A DNA stretch of 64,000 nucleotides from an uncultured Acetatifactor sp. (GCA_947588705.1 CANPYT010000005.1:1-64000); one strand, 5' to 3'. Positions 24,020-32,875 are shown, numbered from the stretch's first letter. The notes: a model not told the origin generated them from the sequence alone. Program-made: numbers and translations.

Positions 24020-24048
24020 TTGCTATTTTCGTACTTCTGTAATACAAT
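24020..24048 (+). promoter_or_regulatory. Promoter of the Abi_2 gene
   Basis: TTGCTA (24020-24025) and TACAAT (24043-24048) with 17-base spacing, 71 bases before the start codon. Confidence 0.62.
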
Positions 24049-24119
24049 AGAAAACATAGAAACACGAATGTAAAGAAAATACATACACTAAACTGCACTT
24101 TATTTAGGGGGTACAAATC

Positions 24120-25040
24120 GTGGAAGAAAAAACTTTCCAGGAAACACGGGTACAGATCAGACTTCTCAAAAGCCGCGGCATCACCATTAAAAACAAACGG
24201 TATGCAAAATGGCTGATCCGTGATGTGAACTATTACAACCTGATCAACGGATATAAAGAACCTTTCCTAAAAAGCGGGACTGCCTATGAACAATATCTTC
24301 CCGGAACCACCCTCGAAGAAATTTACGCCTTGTACGAATTTGACAGGAAACTCCGTATTATTACGCTTGAGTATATCCTTGAAATAGAGAAATCCGCCAA
24401 ATCCCTGATAGCCTACTGTTTTTCCAAAGCACACGGCCACAAAAATTACCTGAGGCTTGAAAACTTTGATACCCAGGGGCGCAACAAATACCACCAGGTA
24501 TGCGACCTGCTCAGTTCCTTATACAAAAAAATTTCCCTCAACATAGATAAGGACCTCTCCATCTCCCACTATGTTGACGGCAGAAATTATCTCCCATTAT
24601 GGGTATTGGTCAATTCTATTTCAATGGGGGATATCAGCAAATTCTATTCCAACATGATACAAAAAGAACGTGAGGATGTTGCCAGACGGCTGAAATGGGG
24701 AATCCGTGAAAATCAGCTTGCCAGCTGCCTGTTTTTTCTGGCGACCATCAGGAACAGGTGCGCACATGATGAGCGCCTATACTCCTACGCATCCCACACA
24801 AATTTATGCGCCAACAAGTATTTCAGCTATTTCCGCATAAGCAGTGCCACCAACAACTATTTTGCTGTCATGGCCGCACTCAAGATGCTGCTCAGCAATA
24901 AGCGCTATACGGCTTACCAGTCACAGATTGAAGGGTTATTTGATGAACTTTCTCACCGTTTAACCACAATCCCAACGAGCAGGATACGGAATATGATGGG
25001 GCTTCCTAACAACTGGCGCCGCCTGGGCAGCCTTACCTAA
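24120..25040 (+). CDS. Abi_2/AbiF-type HEPN abortive-infection protein
   Basis: 306 residues of the Abi_2 (AbiD/AbiF) family. The opening (VQIRLLKSRGITIKNKRYAKWLI), YYNLINGYKEPFL, and LYEFDRKLRIITLEYILEIEKSAKS are typical. The HEPN RNase motif is present as RNRCAH (Arg211 to His216, Rx4H). Such proteins are RNA-cleaving toxins that block phage growth by harming the host. The start is GTG at 24120 with AGGGGG 8 bases upstream. AT content is clearly higher than in neighbouring genes, which fits recent transfer. Directly downstream are a promoter and a compact structured RNA that probably form its partner (see 25106-25219). Cytoplasmic. Confidence 0.9.
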   Translation: MEEKTFQETRVQIRLLKSRGITIKNKRYAKWLIRDVNYYNLINGYKEPFLKSGTAYEQYLPGTTLEEIYALYEFDRKLRIITLEYILEIEKSAKSLIAYCFSKAHGHKNYLRLENFDTQGRNKYHQVCDLLSSLYKKISLNIDKDLSISHYVDGRNYLPLWVLVNSISMGDISKFYSNMIQKEREDVARRLKWGIRENQLASCLFFLATIRNRCAHDERLYSYASHTNLCANKYFSYFRISSATNNYFAVMAALKMLLSNKRYTAYQSQIEGLFDELSHRLTTIPTSRIRNMMGLPNNWRRLGSLT

Positions 25041-25070
25041 AATCCCGCCCCAAAAAGATTCAAAAGGGGG

Positions 25071-25099
25071 TTGACAAATTCCTTTTTTTTCATTACACT
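25071..25099 (+). promoter_or_regulatory. Promoter of the small RNA downstream of the Abi gene
   Basis: TTGACA (25071-25076) and TACACT (25094-25099), 17-base spacing, starting 31 bases after the Abi stop codon. A perfect TATAAT at 25131-25136 offers a second, -35-poor start closer to the structured RNA. Confidence 0.72.
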
Positions 25100-25105
25100 A
25101 AAATC

Positions 25106-25219
25106 ACTGTTAAGGGAATCCAAAACAGCATATAATATGGTGAACGTACCTTGATAACCTACGTGGCTCAAGGGCATATTTTTAGGGGGACTGGCAATGC
25201 CGGTTCCCCTACTATTTTT
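25106..25219 (+). ncRNA. Small structured RNA paired with the Abi_2 toxin (abiF-RNA-like)
   Basis: No open frame accounts for this segment. After a small stem (CTGTT 25107-25111, AACAG 25124-25128) it contains two interleaved helices: ACGTA (25144-25148) with TACGT (25160-25164), and CCTTGA (25149-25154) with TCAAGG (25168-25173). That is the topology of an H-type pseudoknot, though with no linker between the first two strands one terminal pair may have to open. A 13-bp stem with AAT loop (25183-25211) and a T-run end the RNA. Known background: Abi_2 genes are associated with a conserved RNA called the abiF motif. Whether this one belongs to that family needs a covariance search. The 5' end may be about 25106 or about 25143. 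Confidence 0.72.
25183..25219 (+). terminator. Terminator of the small RNA
   Basis: TAGGGGGACTGGC (25183-25195) pairs with GCCGGTTCCCCTA (25199-25211) around AAT, followed by CTATTTTT. Thirteen base pairs including two G-T pairs. Confidence 0.88.
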
Positions 25220-25230
25220 CCATCTGTGCG

Positions 25231-25291
25231 GCTGCAATCCAATGGCCTACATGCAGTTTATTGCAATAAGGCGGGCCGTTGGATGAGCAGC
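25231..25291. repeat. Long imperfect inverted repeat
   Basis: GCTG (25231-25234), ATCCAA (25237-25242) and GGCC (25244-25247) are mirrored by GGCC (25274-25277), TTGGAT (25279-25284) and CAGC (25288-25291). The loop holds a smaller TGCA/TGCA pair. It lies between the small RNA and the IS110 fragment and may be part of the element's left end. Confidence 0.5.
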
Positions 25292-25387
25292 CTATCTCAA
25301 AATGAGCAAAACGCGGATGCGTCAGCAGAAGCAGAAGTACGTCAGTGCGAGTTTTATGAATTTAGATAATATGAAGTGACCTCACAT

Positions 25388-25416
25388 TTGCAGCAACGTG
25401 GATTTACCCGTATAAT
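25388..25416 (+). promoter_or_regulatory. Promoter-like sequence upstream of the IS110 fragment
   Basis: TTGCAG (25388-25393) and a perfect TATAAT (25411-25416) are 17 bases apart and point at the dead transposase start. Confidence 0.5.
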
Positions 25417-25473
25417 TCATGTTGAAACAAAACACGAGGATTGCGGGGATTACCGCATGCAAAGGAGGCCACT

Positions 25474-25560
25474 ATGTATAGAATACTAAAAATCGGGATG
25501 GATGTCCATAGTGAAAAGTAACCAAATTACACATCAGCTTTGAAACACACACAGGGAAAT
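25474..25560 (+). pseudogene. Remnant of an IS110-family transposase (N-terminus only)
   Basis: A strong AAAGGAGG (25461-25468) precedes an ATG at 25474 whose product starts MYRILKIGMDVHSEK and then stops (TAA 25519-25521). This is the N-terminus of IS110-family transposases, where MDVHS begins the RuvC-like DEDD domain and the Asp is the first catalytic residue. Reading on past the stop gives NYTSALKHTQGN, which still resembles the family's next segment (NYTLCAL and on). The rest of the gene is gone. The sequence from about 25221 to 25473 would correspond to the non-coding left end of the element. Confidence 0.72.
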
Positions 25561-25562
25561 CA

Positions 25563-25591
25563 TTGTCAAACGGCCGTTTATAAGGTATAAT
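25563..25591 (+). promoter_or_regulatory. Promoter of the EAL gene with a palindrome in its spacer
   Basis: TTGTCA (25563-25568) and TATAAT (25586-25591) are 17 bases apart. The spacer holds the perfect 12-bp palindrome AAACGGCCGTTT (25568-25579), a good candidate operator. Confidence 0.78.
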
Positions 25592-25633
25592 ATACATAAT
25601 ATTTGAGACGGCATGACGCAAAGGAGAAAAGAA

Positions 25634-27925
25634 ATGGTTCAGGCGCTGGTGATACTGCTGTTAATACTTACCGCGATAATGATTGCTTGCGTGGGGATCG
25701 TGAACAAGAGGGCGGTGAGGAACCGGAAAAGCGTGGTCCATCTGATCTGGATGGCCGTGTTTACCGCGGTGTGCTATACCGGTTTTATCCTTGTCCCCGC
25801 CCGATGGCACCCCATGGCCATGTTTATGGCGGGCCTTTATTTTCTTTCCACCGACTGGCTGGTGATCTATCTGATGCTGTTTGCCGCGGATTACACGGAG
25901 ATCCATCCTCTTTCCCGGCTGCCGAGGATCGTGATCGGCCTTTTGGCGGGAGTGGATTCGCTCTCTTTCCTGGTGAACACCTTTACGGGGCATATGTTTC
26001 ACCTGGAGTCCGCCTGGTCCGAGATCGGAGGGAGCGGGGGGATCACGTACTGGAATGTGAGCCTCAGGCCCCCGCATTATGTCCATCGGCTTTTGGTTTA
26101 TTCCGTGGTTTTGTACAGCCTGGTCATCTTTCTGTACAAGGTGATAAAGTCGCCCTCCATCTATAAGAGAAAGTATGGCAGCATCCTTGTCCAGACCGTG
26201 ATCGTAGTGGGCCTGAACATCATGTGTTCCGCCATGGACACAAAGTTTGACTATTCCGTGATCATGTATGCGTCTTTAGCCATATCCATCTGTTATTTCG
26301 CGCTGTACGCATCCCCGCGGAAGCTGCTGGACAAGATTCATTCCACCATTGTGAAGGATTCGGTGATCGGCCTGCTTGCTTATGACAATGGGGGGAAATG
26401 TGTGGGCATCAACCAGGTGGCCGGGGAGCTGTTTGCGGAGAGCGGGGATATTTATGCCGCCGCGGAAAAATATCTGGAGGACTGGCGGGAGGAGCACAGG
26501 GAAAGCGCCGCCCGTATCGTCGGTGAGGAGCGGGTGGTAACCATAGGAGGCAGGGAGAATTTCCTCTATGTCACCTGTCAGGATTTCCTGGACGAGAAGG
26601 GAAGGAAGCTTGGAAGCAGCATCCAGTTTGAAAACCGCACGGAGGTAGTGCGGAAGCTGAGGGAAGAGCAGTACCGTGCGACCCATGATACGCTGACCGG
26701 GCTGCTGAACCGCAGCGCCTTTGAGGAGAAGGCAAGGGAGATCCTGGACGGGGCCAGGGAATCGTACCTCATGGTCTGTTCCAACATTCAGGATTTCAAA
26801 CTGGTCAATGAGCTTTACGGGACGGATGTGGGAGACCGCCTTCTGGTGGCCCAGGCGGAGATCATCCGGGCTACCGCGCGGGAAGGCTCAGCCAGCGCCC
26901 GGATCTATGCGGATAAGTTCAGCACCCTGCTGCCGAAAAGCCGCTTTCAGGAGCAGGAGTTTTTGGGGCGCCTGGCGGAGATCGAGGAGCTGGGGCTGGT
27001 GAGCTCCTTTAAGCTCCATTATTACCTGGGCGTATATGAGATCCAGGATCAGAACGAGCCGGTGTGGACCATGTGCGACAAGGCTTTTATGGCCATCAAC
27101 TCGATCCGGGGCAGTTACGAACAGTCCGTGTGCTATTATGAGGACCGGCTGCTGGAGCACATCATGGAAGAAAAGGAAGTGCTGAACGAGTTTGACCGGG
27201 CGTTGGAGGAAAAGCAGTTCCACATGTTCCTGCAGCCCCAGATCGCGAACAATGGCTCCATCATAGGGGCGGAAGCGCTGGTGCGCTGGTTCCATCCCCA
27301 AAAGGGCACGGTCAGCCCGGGCGTCTTTATCCCGACGCTGGAAAAGGCGGGCCTGATCCACAAGCTGGATCTCTACATGTGGGAGAACGCGGCGAAGAAG
27401 CTGGAGGAATGGAAAAGGCAGGGAAGGGAAAACCTTTCCATTTCCGTAAATATTTCCACCAAGGATTTTCGTTATATGGATGTCTGTGAGGCATTTCGGA
27501 AGCTGGCGGCATCGTATGACTTCGATGTGAAAAACCTGAAGCTGGAGATCACGGAGTCCGCCCTGATGGAAAATGTGCGGGAGGTCATGAGGGCGCTGGA
27601 CGGCCTGCATGCGCTGGGATATGATATCGAGATAGACGATTTCGGCAGCGGTTACTCTTCCCTCGGTATGCTGAAGGATATCAAGGCGGATATCTTGAAG
27701 ATCGATATGATCTTCCTGCGGGAGACCAAAAATGTGGAGAGGAGCACTACGATATTAAAAAATATCATATCCATGTCAAAGGAACTTGGTATGCCGGTCA
27801 TCACAGAGGGCGTAGAGACCAAGGAGCAGGTGGATTTCCTGATGGATGTGGGCTGCGATATGTTCCAGGGGTATTATTTCGCAAAGCCTATGAGCCTGGA
27901 AAATTTTGAAAAGGATTACTGCTGA
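25634..27925 (+). CDS. Membrane-anchored cyclic-di-GMP phosphodiesterase (7TM - PAS-like - degenerate GGDEF - EAL)
   Basis: 763 residues. About seven membrane segments fill residues 1-225 and resemble the 7TM sensor found before histidine kinases. A PAS-like region follows (about 240-335). The GGDEF-like domain keeps its frame (THDTLTGLLNRSAF) but has YADKF in place of GG(D/E)EF near residue 424, so it should not make cyclic-di-GMP. The EAL domain is complete: GAEALVRW (about 547), DDFGSGYSSL and EGVET, so hydrolysis of cyclic-di-GMP is likely. AAGGAG (25621-25626) is 7 bases before ATG 25634; the in-frame ATG at 25613 has no RBS. Single gene with its own promoter and terminator. Confidence 0.9.
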   Translation: MVQALVILLLILTAIMIACVGIVNKRAVRNRKSVVHLIWMAVFTAVCYTGFILVPARWHPMAMFMAGLYFLSTDWLVIYLMLFAADYTEIHPLSRLPRIVIGLLAGVDSLSFLVNTFTGHMFHLESAWSEIGGSGGITYWNVSLRPPHYVHRLLVYSVVLYSLVIFLYKVIKSPSIYKRKYGSILVQTVIVVGLNIMCSAMDTKFDYSVIMYASLAISICYFALYASPRKLLDKIHSTIVKDSVIGLLAYDNGGKCVGINQVAGELFAESGDIYAAAEKYLEDWREEHRESAARIVGEERVVTIGGRENFLYVTCQDFLDEKGRKLGSSIQFENRTEVVRKLREEQYRATHDTLTGLLNRSAFEEKAREILDGARESYLMVCSNIQDFKLVNELYGTDVGDRLLVAQAEIIRATAREGSASARIYADKFSTLLPKSRFQEQEFLGRLAEIEELGLVSSFKLHYYLGVYEIQDQNEPVWTMCDKAFMAINSIRGSYEQSVCYYEDRLLEHIMEEKEVLNEFDRALEEKQFHMFLQPQIANNGSIIGAEALVRWFHPQKGTVSPGVFIPTLEKAGLIHKLDLYMWENAAKKLEEWKRQGRENLSISVNISTKDFRYMDVCEAFRKLAASYDFDVKNLKLEITESALMENVREVMRALDGLHALGYDIEIDDFGSGYSSLGMLKDIKADILKIDMIFLRETKNVERSTTILKNIISMSKELGMPVITEGVETKEQVDFLMDVGCDMFQGYYFAKPMSLENFEKDYC

Positions 27926-27939
27926 CGGTGCGAAGTGCC

Positions 27940-27967
27940 GGGGCTTCCCAAAGGGAAGCCCCTTTTT
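27940..27967 (+). terminator. Terminator after the EAL gene
   Basis: GGGGCTTCCC (27940-27949), loop AAA, GGGAAGCCCC (27953-27962), then TTTTT. A textbook intrinsic terminator. Confidence 0.95.
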
Positions 27968-28094
27968 ATACGGGAAAAAAGCAATATTTGCACAGGAGTT
28001 CACAAGGTTTGGCGAGTCTCTTGAAAAAAAGTGTATTAAACTGAAAGTGAAAAAATGGATCATCTGCGCCCAGGGCGCGGAAATGGAGGAAATT

Positions 28095-29795
28095 ATGGCA
28101 GGACCGAAGGCTCCGAAGGACCCGGAGAAAAAGAGGAAAAGTTTTTATATCATGAGGAATAAGGAGGTGGCGGGAACGCCGCAGCCGGATGGCAGCGGTG
28201 TCCAGACCATATACCTGGACGATTCCCGGATGGTGAGCTTTGCAAAGATCACCGGCAGCATTACGGACCAGGAGATCCTTGGGCTTTTGCCAACCGCGGA
28301 AGGATTCCGGAAGCTGGTGTACGCCATGGGGGTCTCGGTGGAGACCCAGGAGCAGAAAGAGACTGTGGGCTTCGTGATGCAGATGTACGGAAAAAGGGAT
28401 CCCTACGGGTCCGGCACGGTCTTTCAGACCTCCTTCCAGGCCGATGGCATGGAGAATATGATCCGGCTGTCCGAGATCCAATGGTCGGATGACGACAATG
28501 TGCCGGGGCAGATGCGTTTCATCCTTCCGAAGGCCGGAACGCTGGCAAAGGTATCCGTGCGGCTGTATCTGCAGGACGGGTTTGACGCGCCGGAGCCGGA
28601 GGAGGAGGGCAAGCCGGACCTGGAAAGCGCCGAGTACCGGCAGATGCTGGAGAAATCCCTGATGCAGAAGGGGAATACCAGGCGTCTGAAAAAGGTGCTG
28701 GAGCGGGCGAAACGGGGGGAGGAAGTGACCGTGGCGTTTATCGGCGGGTCGATCACCCAGGGGGCGGGGGCCATCCCCATCAACACCCAGTGTTACGCCT
28801 ATAAGGCATTTCAGGGATTCTGCGCGTTGGCAGGCAGGGGAACGGAGGAAAATATTCATTATATAAAGGCCGGAGTGGGCGGCACATCCTCGGAGCTGGG
28901 CATGGTGCGCTACCAGAGGGATGTGTGCGGCGAGGGCGCCATAAAACCGGATCTGGTGGTGGTGGAATTCGCGGTGAACGATGAGGGCGACGAGACCAAG
29001 GGAGAGAGCTATGACAGCCTTGTGAGCAAGATCTGGCTTTCAGAACAGCAGCCGGCGGTAGTGCTCCTGTTCTCGGTGTTCACGGATGACTGGAACCTTC
29101 AGGATCGCCTGGGCAGGGTGGGAGAGGCTTACGGCCTTCCCATGGTCAGCGTGAAGGACTGCGTGGTGGAGCAGTTTTACAAGAAGCCCGGCCAGGGCAG
29201 GGTGTTCAGCAAGGCGCAGTTCTTTTATGATGTGTACCATCCCAGCAACCTGGGGCACACGGTGATGGCGGACTGCCTTGTCCAGCTGTTTAAGACGGTG
29301 GACGGGCTTGCGGGAGACGAGGAGGAAAGGGATCTCCGGGAGATCCCCGCGCCCTTCGGCAGGGAATTTGCGGATGTAAAGCTTTTGGACAGAGCCAATG
29401 TGCCGGAGGGCGTGAAGATCGACTGCGGCGATTTCACCGGGAAGGACACGGAGCTTCAGGCGGTGGAGCGGAACATGGATCTGGCGCTTACGCCACAGTT
29501 CCCGGACAACTGGATGCACGAAAGCGGCAGTAAGCCCTTTGCCATGGATATCGTGTGTACGGCGCTGCTGATCGTGGAGAAGGATTCGGCGGATCCGGCT
29601 GTGGGGATCGCGGAGATCTTTGTGGACGGGGAGAAGGTGCGCAGCATCGATCCCAGAGAGGTGGGCTGGAATCACTGCAACTCGCTGATCTGTTTCCGGG
29701 GGGCTGAGAGGAAAGAGCATCATGTGGAGATCGCCATGCAGGCGGGGGATGAGGCGAAGCGCTTTACCATACTTGGTTTTGGGTATGTGGAATAA
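28095..29795 (+). CDS. SGNH/GDSL hydrolase, probable carbohydrate esterase
   Basis: 566 residues, no signal peptide. The SGNH blocks are in the middle: VAFIGGSITQGAG with the catalytic serine, GVGGTSSELG, VEFAVNDEG with the Asn, and YHPSNLGH with the Asp/His dyad. About 200 residues of beta-rich sequence lie before it and about 120 after, probably jelly-roll domains. Family members in glycan loci remove acetyl groups from oligosaccharides. The gene begins the intracellular enzyme cluster with GH115 and GH3, which supports a role on acetylated xylan-like or arabinogalactan-like oligosaccharides. GGAGG (28085-28089) is 5 bases before ATG 28095. Confidence 0.82.
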   Translation: MAGPKAPKDPEKKRKSFYIMRNKEVAGTPQPDGSGVQTIYLDDSRMVSFAKITGSITDQEILGLLPTAEGFRKLVYAMGVSVETQEQKETVGFVMQMYGKRDPYGSGTVFQTSFQADGMENMIRLSEIQWSDDDNVPGQMRFILPKAGTLAKVSVRLYLQDGFDAPEPEEEGKPDLESAEYRQMLEKSLMQKGNTRRLKKVLERAKRGEEVTVAFIGGSITQGAGAIPINTQCYAYKAFQGFCALAGRGTEENIHYIKAGVGGTSSELGMVRYQRDVCGEGAIKPDLVVVEFAVNDEGDETKGESYDSLVSKIWLSEQQPAVVLLFSVFTDDWNLQDRLGRVGEAYGLPMVSVKDCVVEQFYKKPGQGRVFSKAQFFYDVYHPSNLGHTVMADCLVQLFKTVDGLAGDEEERDLREIPAPFGREFADVKLLDRANVPEGVKIDCGDFTGKDTELQAVERNMDLALTPQFPDNWMHESGSKPFAMDIVCTALLIVEKDSADPAVGIAEIFVDGEKVRSIDPREVGWNHCNSLICFRGAERKEHHVEIAMQAGDEAKRFTILGFGYVE

Positions 29796-29837
29796 ATACA
29801 GCTGCGGGCTGCCCGGAGGCAGCGGAAAAGAGGGAAA

Positions 29838-32726
29838 ATGGAAATGAAGCTTGTGGAGGGCGGGAAAGCCCTGCCCATACTTGTGGAGAGCCAGGCGTAT
29901 GAGGGAGTGCGCCTGATCGCGGAGACGGTGGCGGAAGATATCCGGCTGGTGACGGATGTCAGGCCGGATGTGGTGTCCGGAACGGCTCAGGGGGAAGGCG
30001 GTATGCCCTCAAGGATGATCCTCTGCGGGACGCAGGGGCACAGCCCCCTGATGGAGCGGTTCGTGTCGGAGGGGAAGATCGCGGATCTGACCGGAAAGAG
30101 GGAGGTCTTTCAGATCCGGATGCTGGAAAAGCCGCTGCCCGGTGTGGAGCAGGCGCTGGTGATCTGCGGCAGCGACAAGCGCGGAACGATCTACGGCATG
30201 TTTACCCTGTCGGAGTACATAGGCGTATCGCCCCTGATCTACTGGGGGGACGCGGCCCCGGCTAAGCAGGCGGAGCCTGTGGTCAGGGCGGATATCGAGG
30301 TGGTCTCAAAGGAGCCCAGCGTCCGGTACAGGGGATTTTTTATCAACGACGAGTGGCCCTGCTTCGGCAACTGGGTCAGCGATCATTTCGGCGGCTTTAA
30401 CGCCGACGCTTACCGGCATGTGTTTGAGTTTCTGCTGCGCATGAAAGGAAATTACCTCTGGCCCGCCATGTGGTCGGCTTCGTTCCCGCTGGACGGGCCC
30501 GGCAGCAGGAATGAGGAGCTGGCGGATACCTACGGTGTCGTCATGGGATATTCCCACCATGAGCCCTGCCTTCGGGCCAGCGAAGAGTGGGATAAGGTCC
30601 GGGGCGAGGGAACCCGCTATGGGAATGCCTGGAATTTCTATACCAATGAGCAGGGCCTCTTAAACTACTGGGAGGACAGCTTAAAACGAAGCGGCAAGTA
30701 TGAAAACATCATCACCATCGGTATGCGGGGAGAGCGGGATACGTCCATGCTGGGCGAAAATGCCACGGTGCAGGAGAATGTGGAGCTTTTGAAGGACATT
30801 ATCCGCAAACAGAGGCAGCTGATCCGGGAGCATGTCAACCCGGATCTCTCCCAGGTGCCACAGATGCTGGCGCTTTATAAGGAAGTGGAGGCTTATTTTT
30901 ACGGAGATGAAAACACTCCGGGGCTCAAGGACTGGGAAGAGCTGGACGGCGTGATCTGTATGCTCTGTGAGGACAACTTCGGCCATATGCGGACCCTTCC
31001 GGAGGCGGCATGGAGAAACCGGCCCGGGGGCTTTGGGATGTATTATCATTTTGATTATCATGGAGCTCCCATCTCTTATGAGTGGGTGGACTCCACGCCT
31101 CTCTCAAAGACCTGGGAGCAGATGTGCATGGCTTATGAGTACGGTATCCGGGATCTGTGGATCGTCAACGTTGGCGACCTGAAATTTCACGAGGTGCCCC
31201 TGACGTACTTTATGGCGCTGGCTTACGACTATGAGAAGTGGGGATACGGCAACCCGGAAAGCTATCGGGAATTTACGGCCCAGTGGGCGAAAAGCTGTTT
31301 CCCTCTGGCGGGGGAAGAATTGCAGAAGAAGATCTGCAGGGTGTTTACGGAGTACATCGATCTCAACCATCTTCGCCGCCCGGAGGCGCAGAACGCCGGG
31401 ATTTACCATGCCTGCCACTACAGGGAGGCCGACCGGATCCTGAAGAGGGCGGAAGCGGTAGAAAAGCTTTCGGAGGAGATCTATCGGCAGCTTCCCGGTG
31501 AGGAGAAGGACGCCTGGTACAGCATGGTCCATTTTTCGGCGTCGGCCAGCATGAACCTTCTGAAGCTGAACCTGATCGCCGCAAAGAACCAGAGGTACGC
31601 GGCGCAGGGAAGGGCTGTGGCAAACCAGCTTGTCTACCGGGGCCAGGATTGCATCAACCGGGACCGGGAGCTGGCGGATGACTTTGGGAACTTCAAGGGC
31701 GGGAAATGGAACGGGATGCAGCTAGCCCCCCATGTGGGCTTTACCCGCTGGAACGAGGACGGAAGCCGGTATCCCTACGTCTGTATCGTACAGCCGGTAC
31801 AGAAGCCGCGGATGAGCGTGTCCCGCAGCGACGGGGACGAGGTCTATGTGAAGAGCTATGGAGGCCCCTCGGCGCTGAAAATAGACGATTTCTTGAGCGC
31901 CGGATGTGACAGGGTGTCTGTCGAGCTGGCAAACGACGGCGTGGGATTTTTCCGCTATCGGATCAGCGCTGAGACGGGGGAGATCCCGGATTGGCTGGAG
32001 ATCAGTCCTCTCTCCGGCGAAGTGGAGCAGCTGCAGCAGGTGGAGATCCGCTGTCTGAGGGAGCGGCTGCCTGAGGGAACGGTGAGCCAGCGCCTGCTGG
32101 TCAGCGACGGCGAGACCACCGTGGCATTGGATATCCGGGCTGCGGCCCCGGAGCGGATGGAACTGCCCGCAGGCACTTTCCTGCCCCGGGACGGTGTGGT
32201 GGTCATGGACGCGGACCACTATGCGGAAAAAGAAGACACGGACAGGGGCGCGTTCCGGGTGATGCGGGGGTATGGCCGCTATGGCGTGGGCGTGAAGGTA
32301 TTCCCCAGCACAGCGGATTTTTCGGAGGAGGAAGAACGGCCGCTTTTGACTTATCGGTTCCGGGCCGCAAGCGAGGGCGCATATCGGGTGGAGCTTCTGG
32401 CGGCGCCCACCAATTCCCCTGTGAACGGCAGGCCGCTTCGGGTGACGGTAGGAAACGGCCTGGGTGAAAGCCAGACACTGACGCTGGTGGACCGGGAGTT
32501 TCGGGCCGGGGATACCAGGGACGCGGCCTGGTGCCAGGGGGTGCTGGACCAGGTCCGGGCAGTATCTGCGGTGATGCATTTTGGAGAGGGCGTACAGCAG
32601 CTGACAGTGGGAGCGCTGGAGGCGGGGCTGGTACTGGAACGGATCCGCGTTTACCCCGAAGGCCGGAAACTTCCCGCATCCTACCTGGGGCCGGAAGAAT
32701 CCTGGCGGTGTGCGGCGGAGTCCTGA
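29838..32726 (+). CDS. GH115 alpha-glucuronidase
   Basis: 962 residues with the typical GH115 order: an N-terminal alpha/beta domain (IYGMFTLSEYIGVSPLIYWGD), the TIM barrel (RYRGFFINDEWPCFGNW, MKGNYLWPAMWSASFPLDGPG, MGYSHHEPC), and C-terminal beta-rich domains including a Gylcosyl-hydrolase-115-type sandwich. GH115 enzymes remove 4-O-methyl-glucuronic acid or glucuronic acid linked alpha-1,2 to xylan, and some act on other glucuronylated plant glycans. There is no signal peptide, so it works on imported oligosaccharides. ATG 29838 has GAGGG upstream. It lies 42 bases after the esterase gene in the same direction. Confidence 0.93.
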   Translation: MEMKLVEGGKALPILVESQAYEGVRLIAETVAEDIRLVTDVRPDVVSGTAQGEGGMPSRMILCGTQGHSPLMERFVSEGKIADLTGKREVFQIRMLEKPLPGVEQALVICGSDKRGTIYGMFTLSEYIGVSPLIYWGDAAPAKQAEPVVRADIEVVSKEPSVRYRGFFINDEWPCFGNWVSDHFGGFNADAYRHVFEFLLRMKGNYLWPAMWSASFPLDGPGSRNEELADTYGVVMGYSHHEPCLRASEEWDKVRGEGTRYGNAWNFYTNEQGLLNYWEDSLKRSGKYENIITIGMRGERDTSMLGENATVQENVELLKDIIRKQRQLIREHVNPDLSQVPQMLALYKEVEAYFYGDENTPGLKDWEELDGVICMLCEDNFGHMRTLPEAAWRNRPGGFGMYYHFDYHGAPISYEWVDSTPLSKTWEQMCMAYEYGIRDLWIVNVGDLKFHEVPLTYFMALAYDYEKWGYGNPESYREFTAQWAKSCFPLAGEELQKKICRVFTEYIDLNHLRRPEAQNAGIYHACHYREADRILKRAEAVEKLSEEIYRQLPGEEKDAWYSMVHFSASASMNLLKLNLIAAKNQRYAAQGRAVANQLVYRGQDCINRDRELADDFGNFKGGKWNGMQLAPHVGFTRWNEDGSRYPYVCIVQPVQKPRMSVSRSDGDEVYVKSYGGPSALKIDDFLSAGCDRVSVELANDGVGFFRYRISAETGEIPDWLEISPLSGEVEQLQQVEIRCLRERLPEGTVSQRLLVSDGETTVALDIRAAAPERMELPAGTFLPRDGVVVMDADHYAEKEDTDRGAFRVMRGYGRYGVGVKVFPSTADFSEEEERPLLTYRFRAASEGAYRVELLAAPTNSPVNGRPLRVTVGNGLGESQTLTLVDREFRAGDTRDAAWCQGVLDQVRAVSAVMHFGEGVQQLTVGALEAGLVLERIRVYPEGRKLPASYLGPEESWRCAAES

Positions 32727-32875
32727 ACCCGGATCCCTGGGCCGGACAAAGCCCCGGGGAGGGCGGCGCCTGAGCCAAAGGCGGCCGCCTCGGAAAAAAC
32801 GGGAAATGGAGACAAGAGAAGTTCGAGGAAAGAGCATGGCGGCATGAGTGGAAACATGCGGCAGGAGGTATGAGA

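Noticed and set aside
25151-25369. 72-codon frame running from the small RNA into the IS110 left end
   Set aside because: It crosses the terminator stem and lacks an RBS. The structural RNA and IS explanations fit better.
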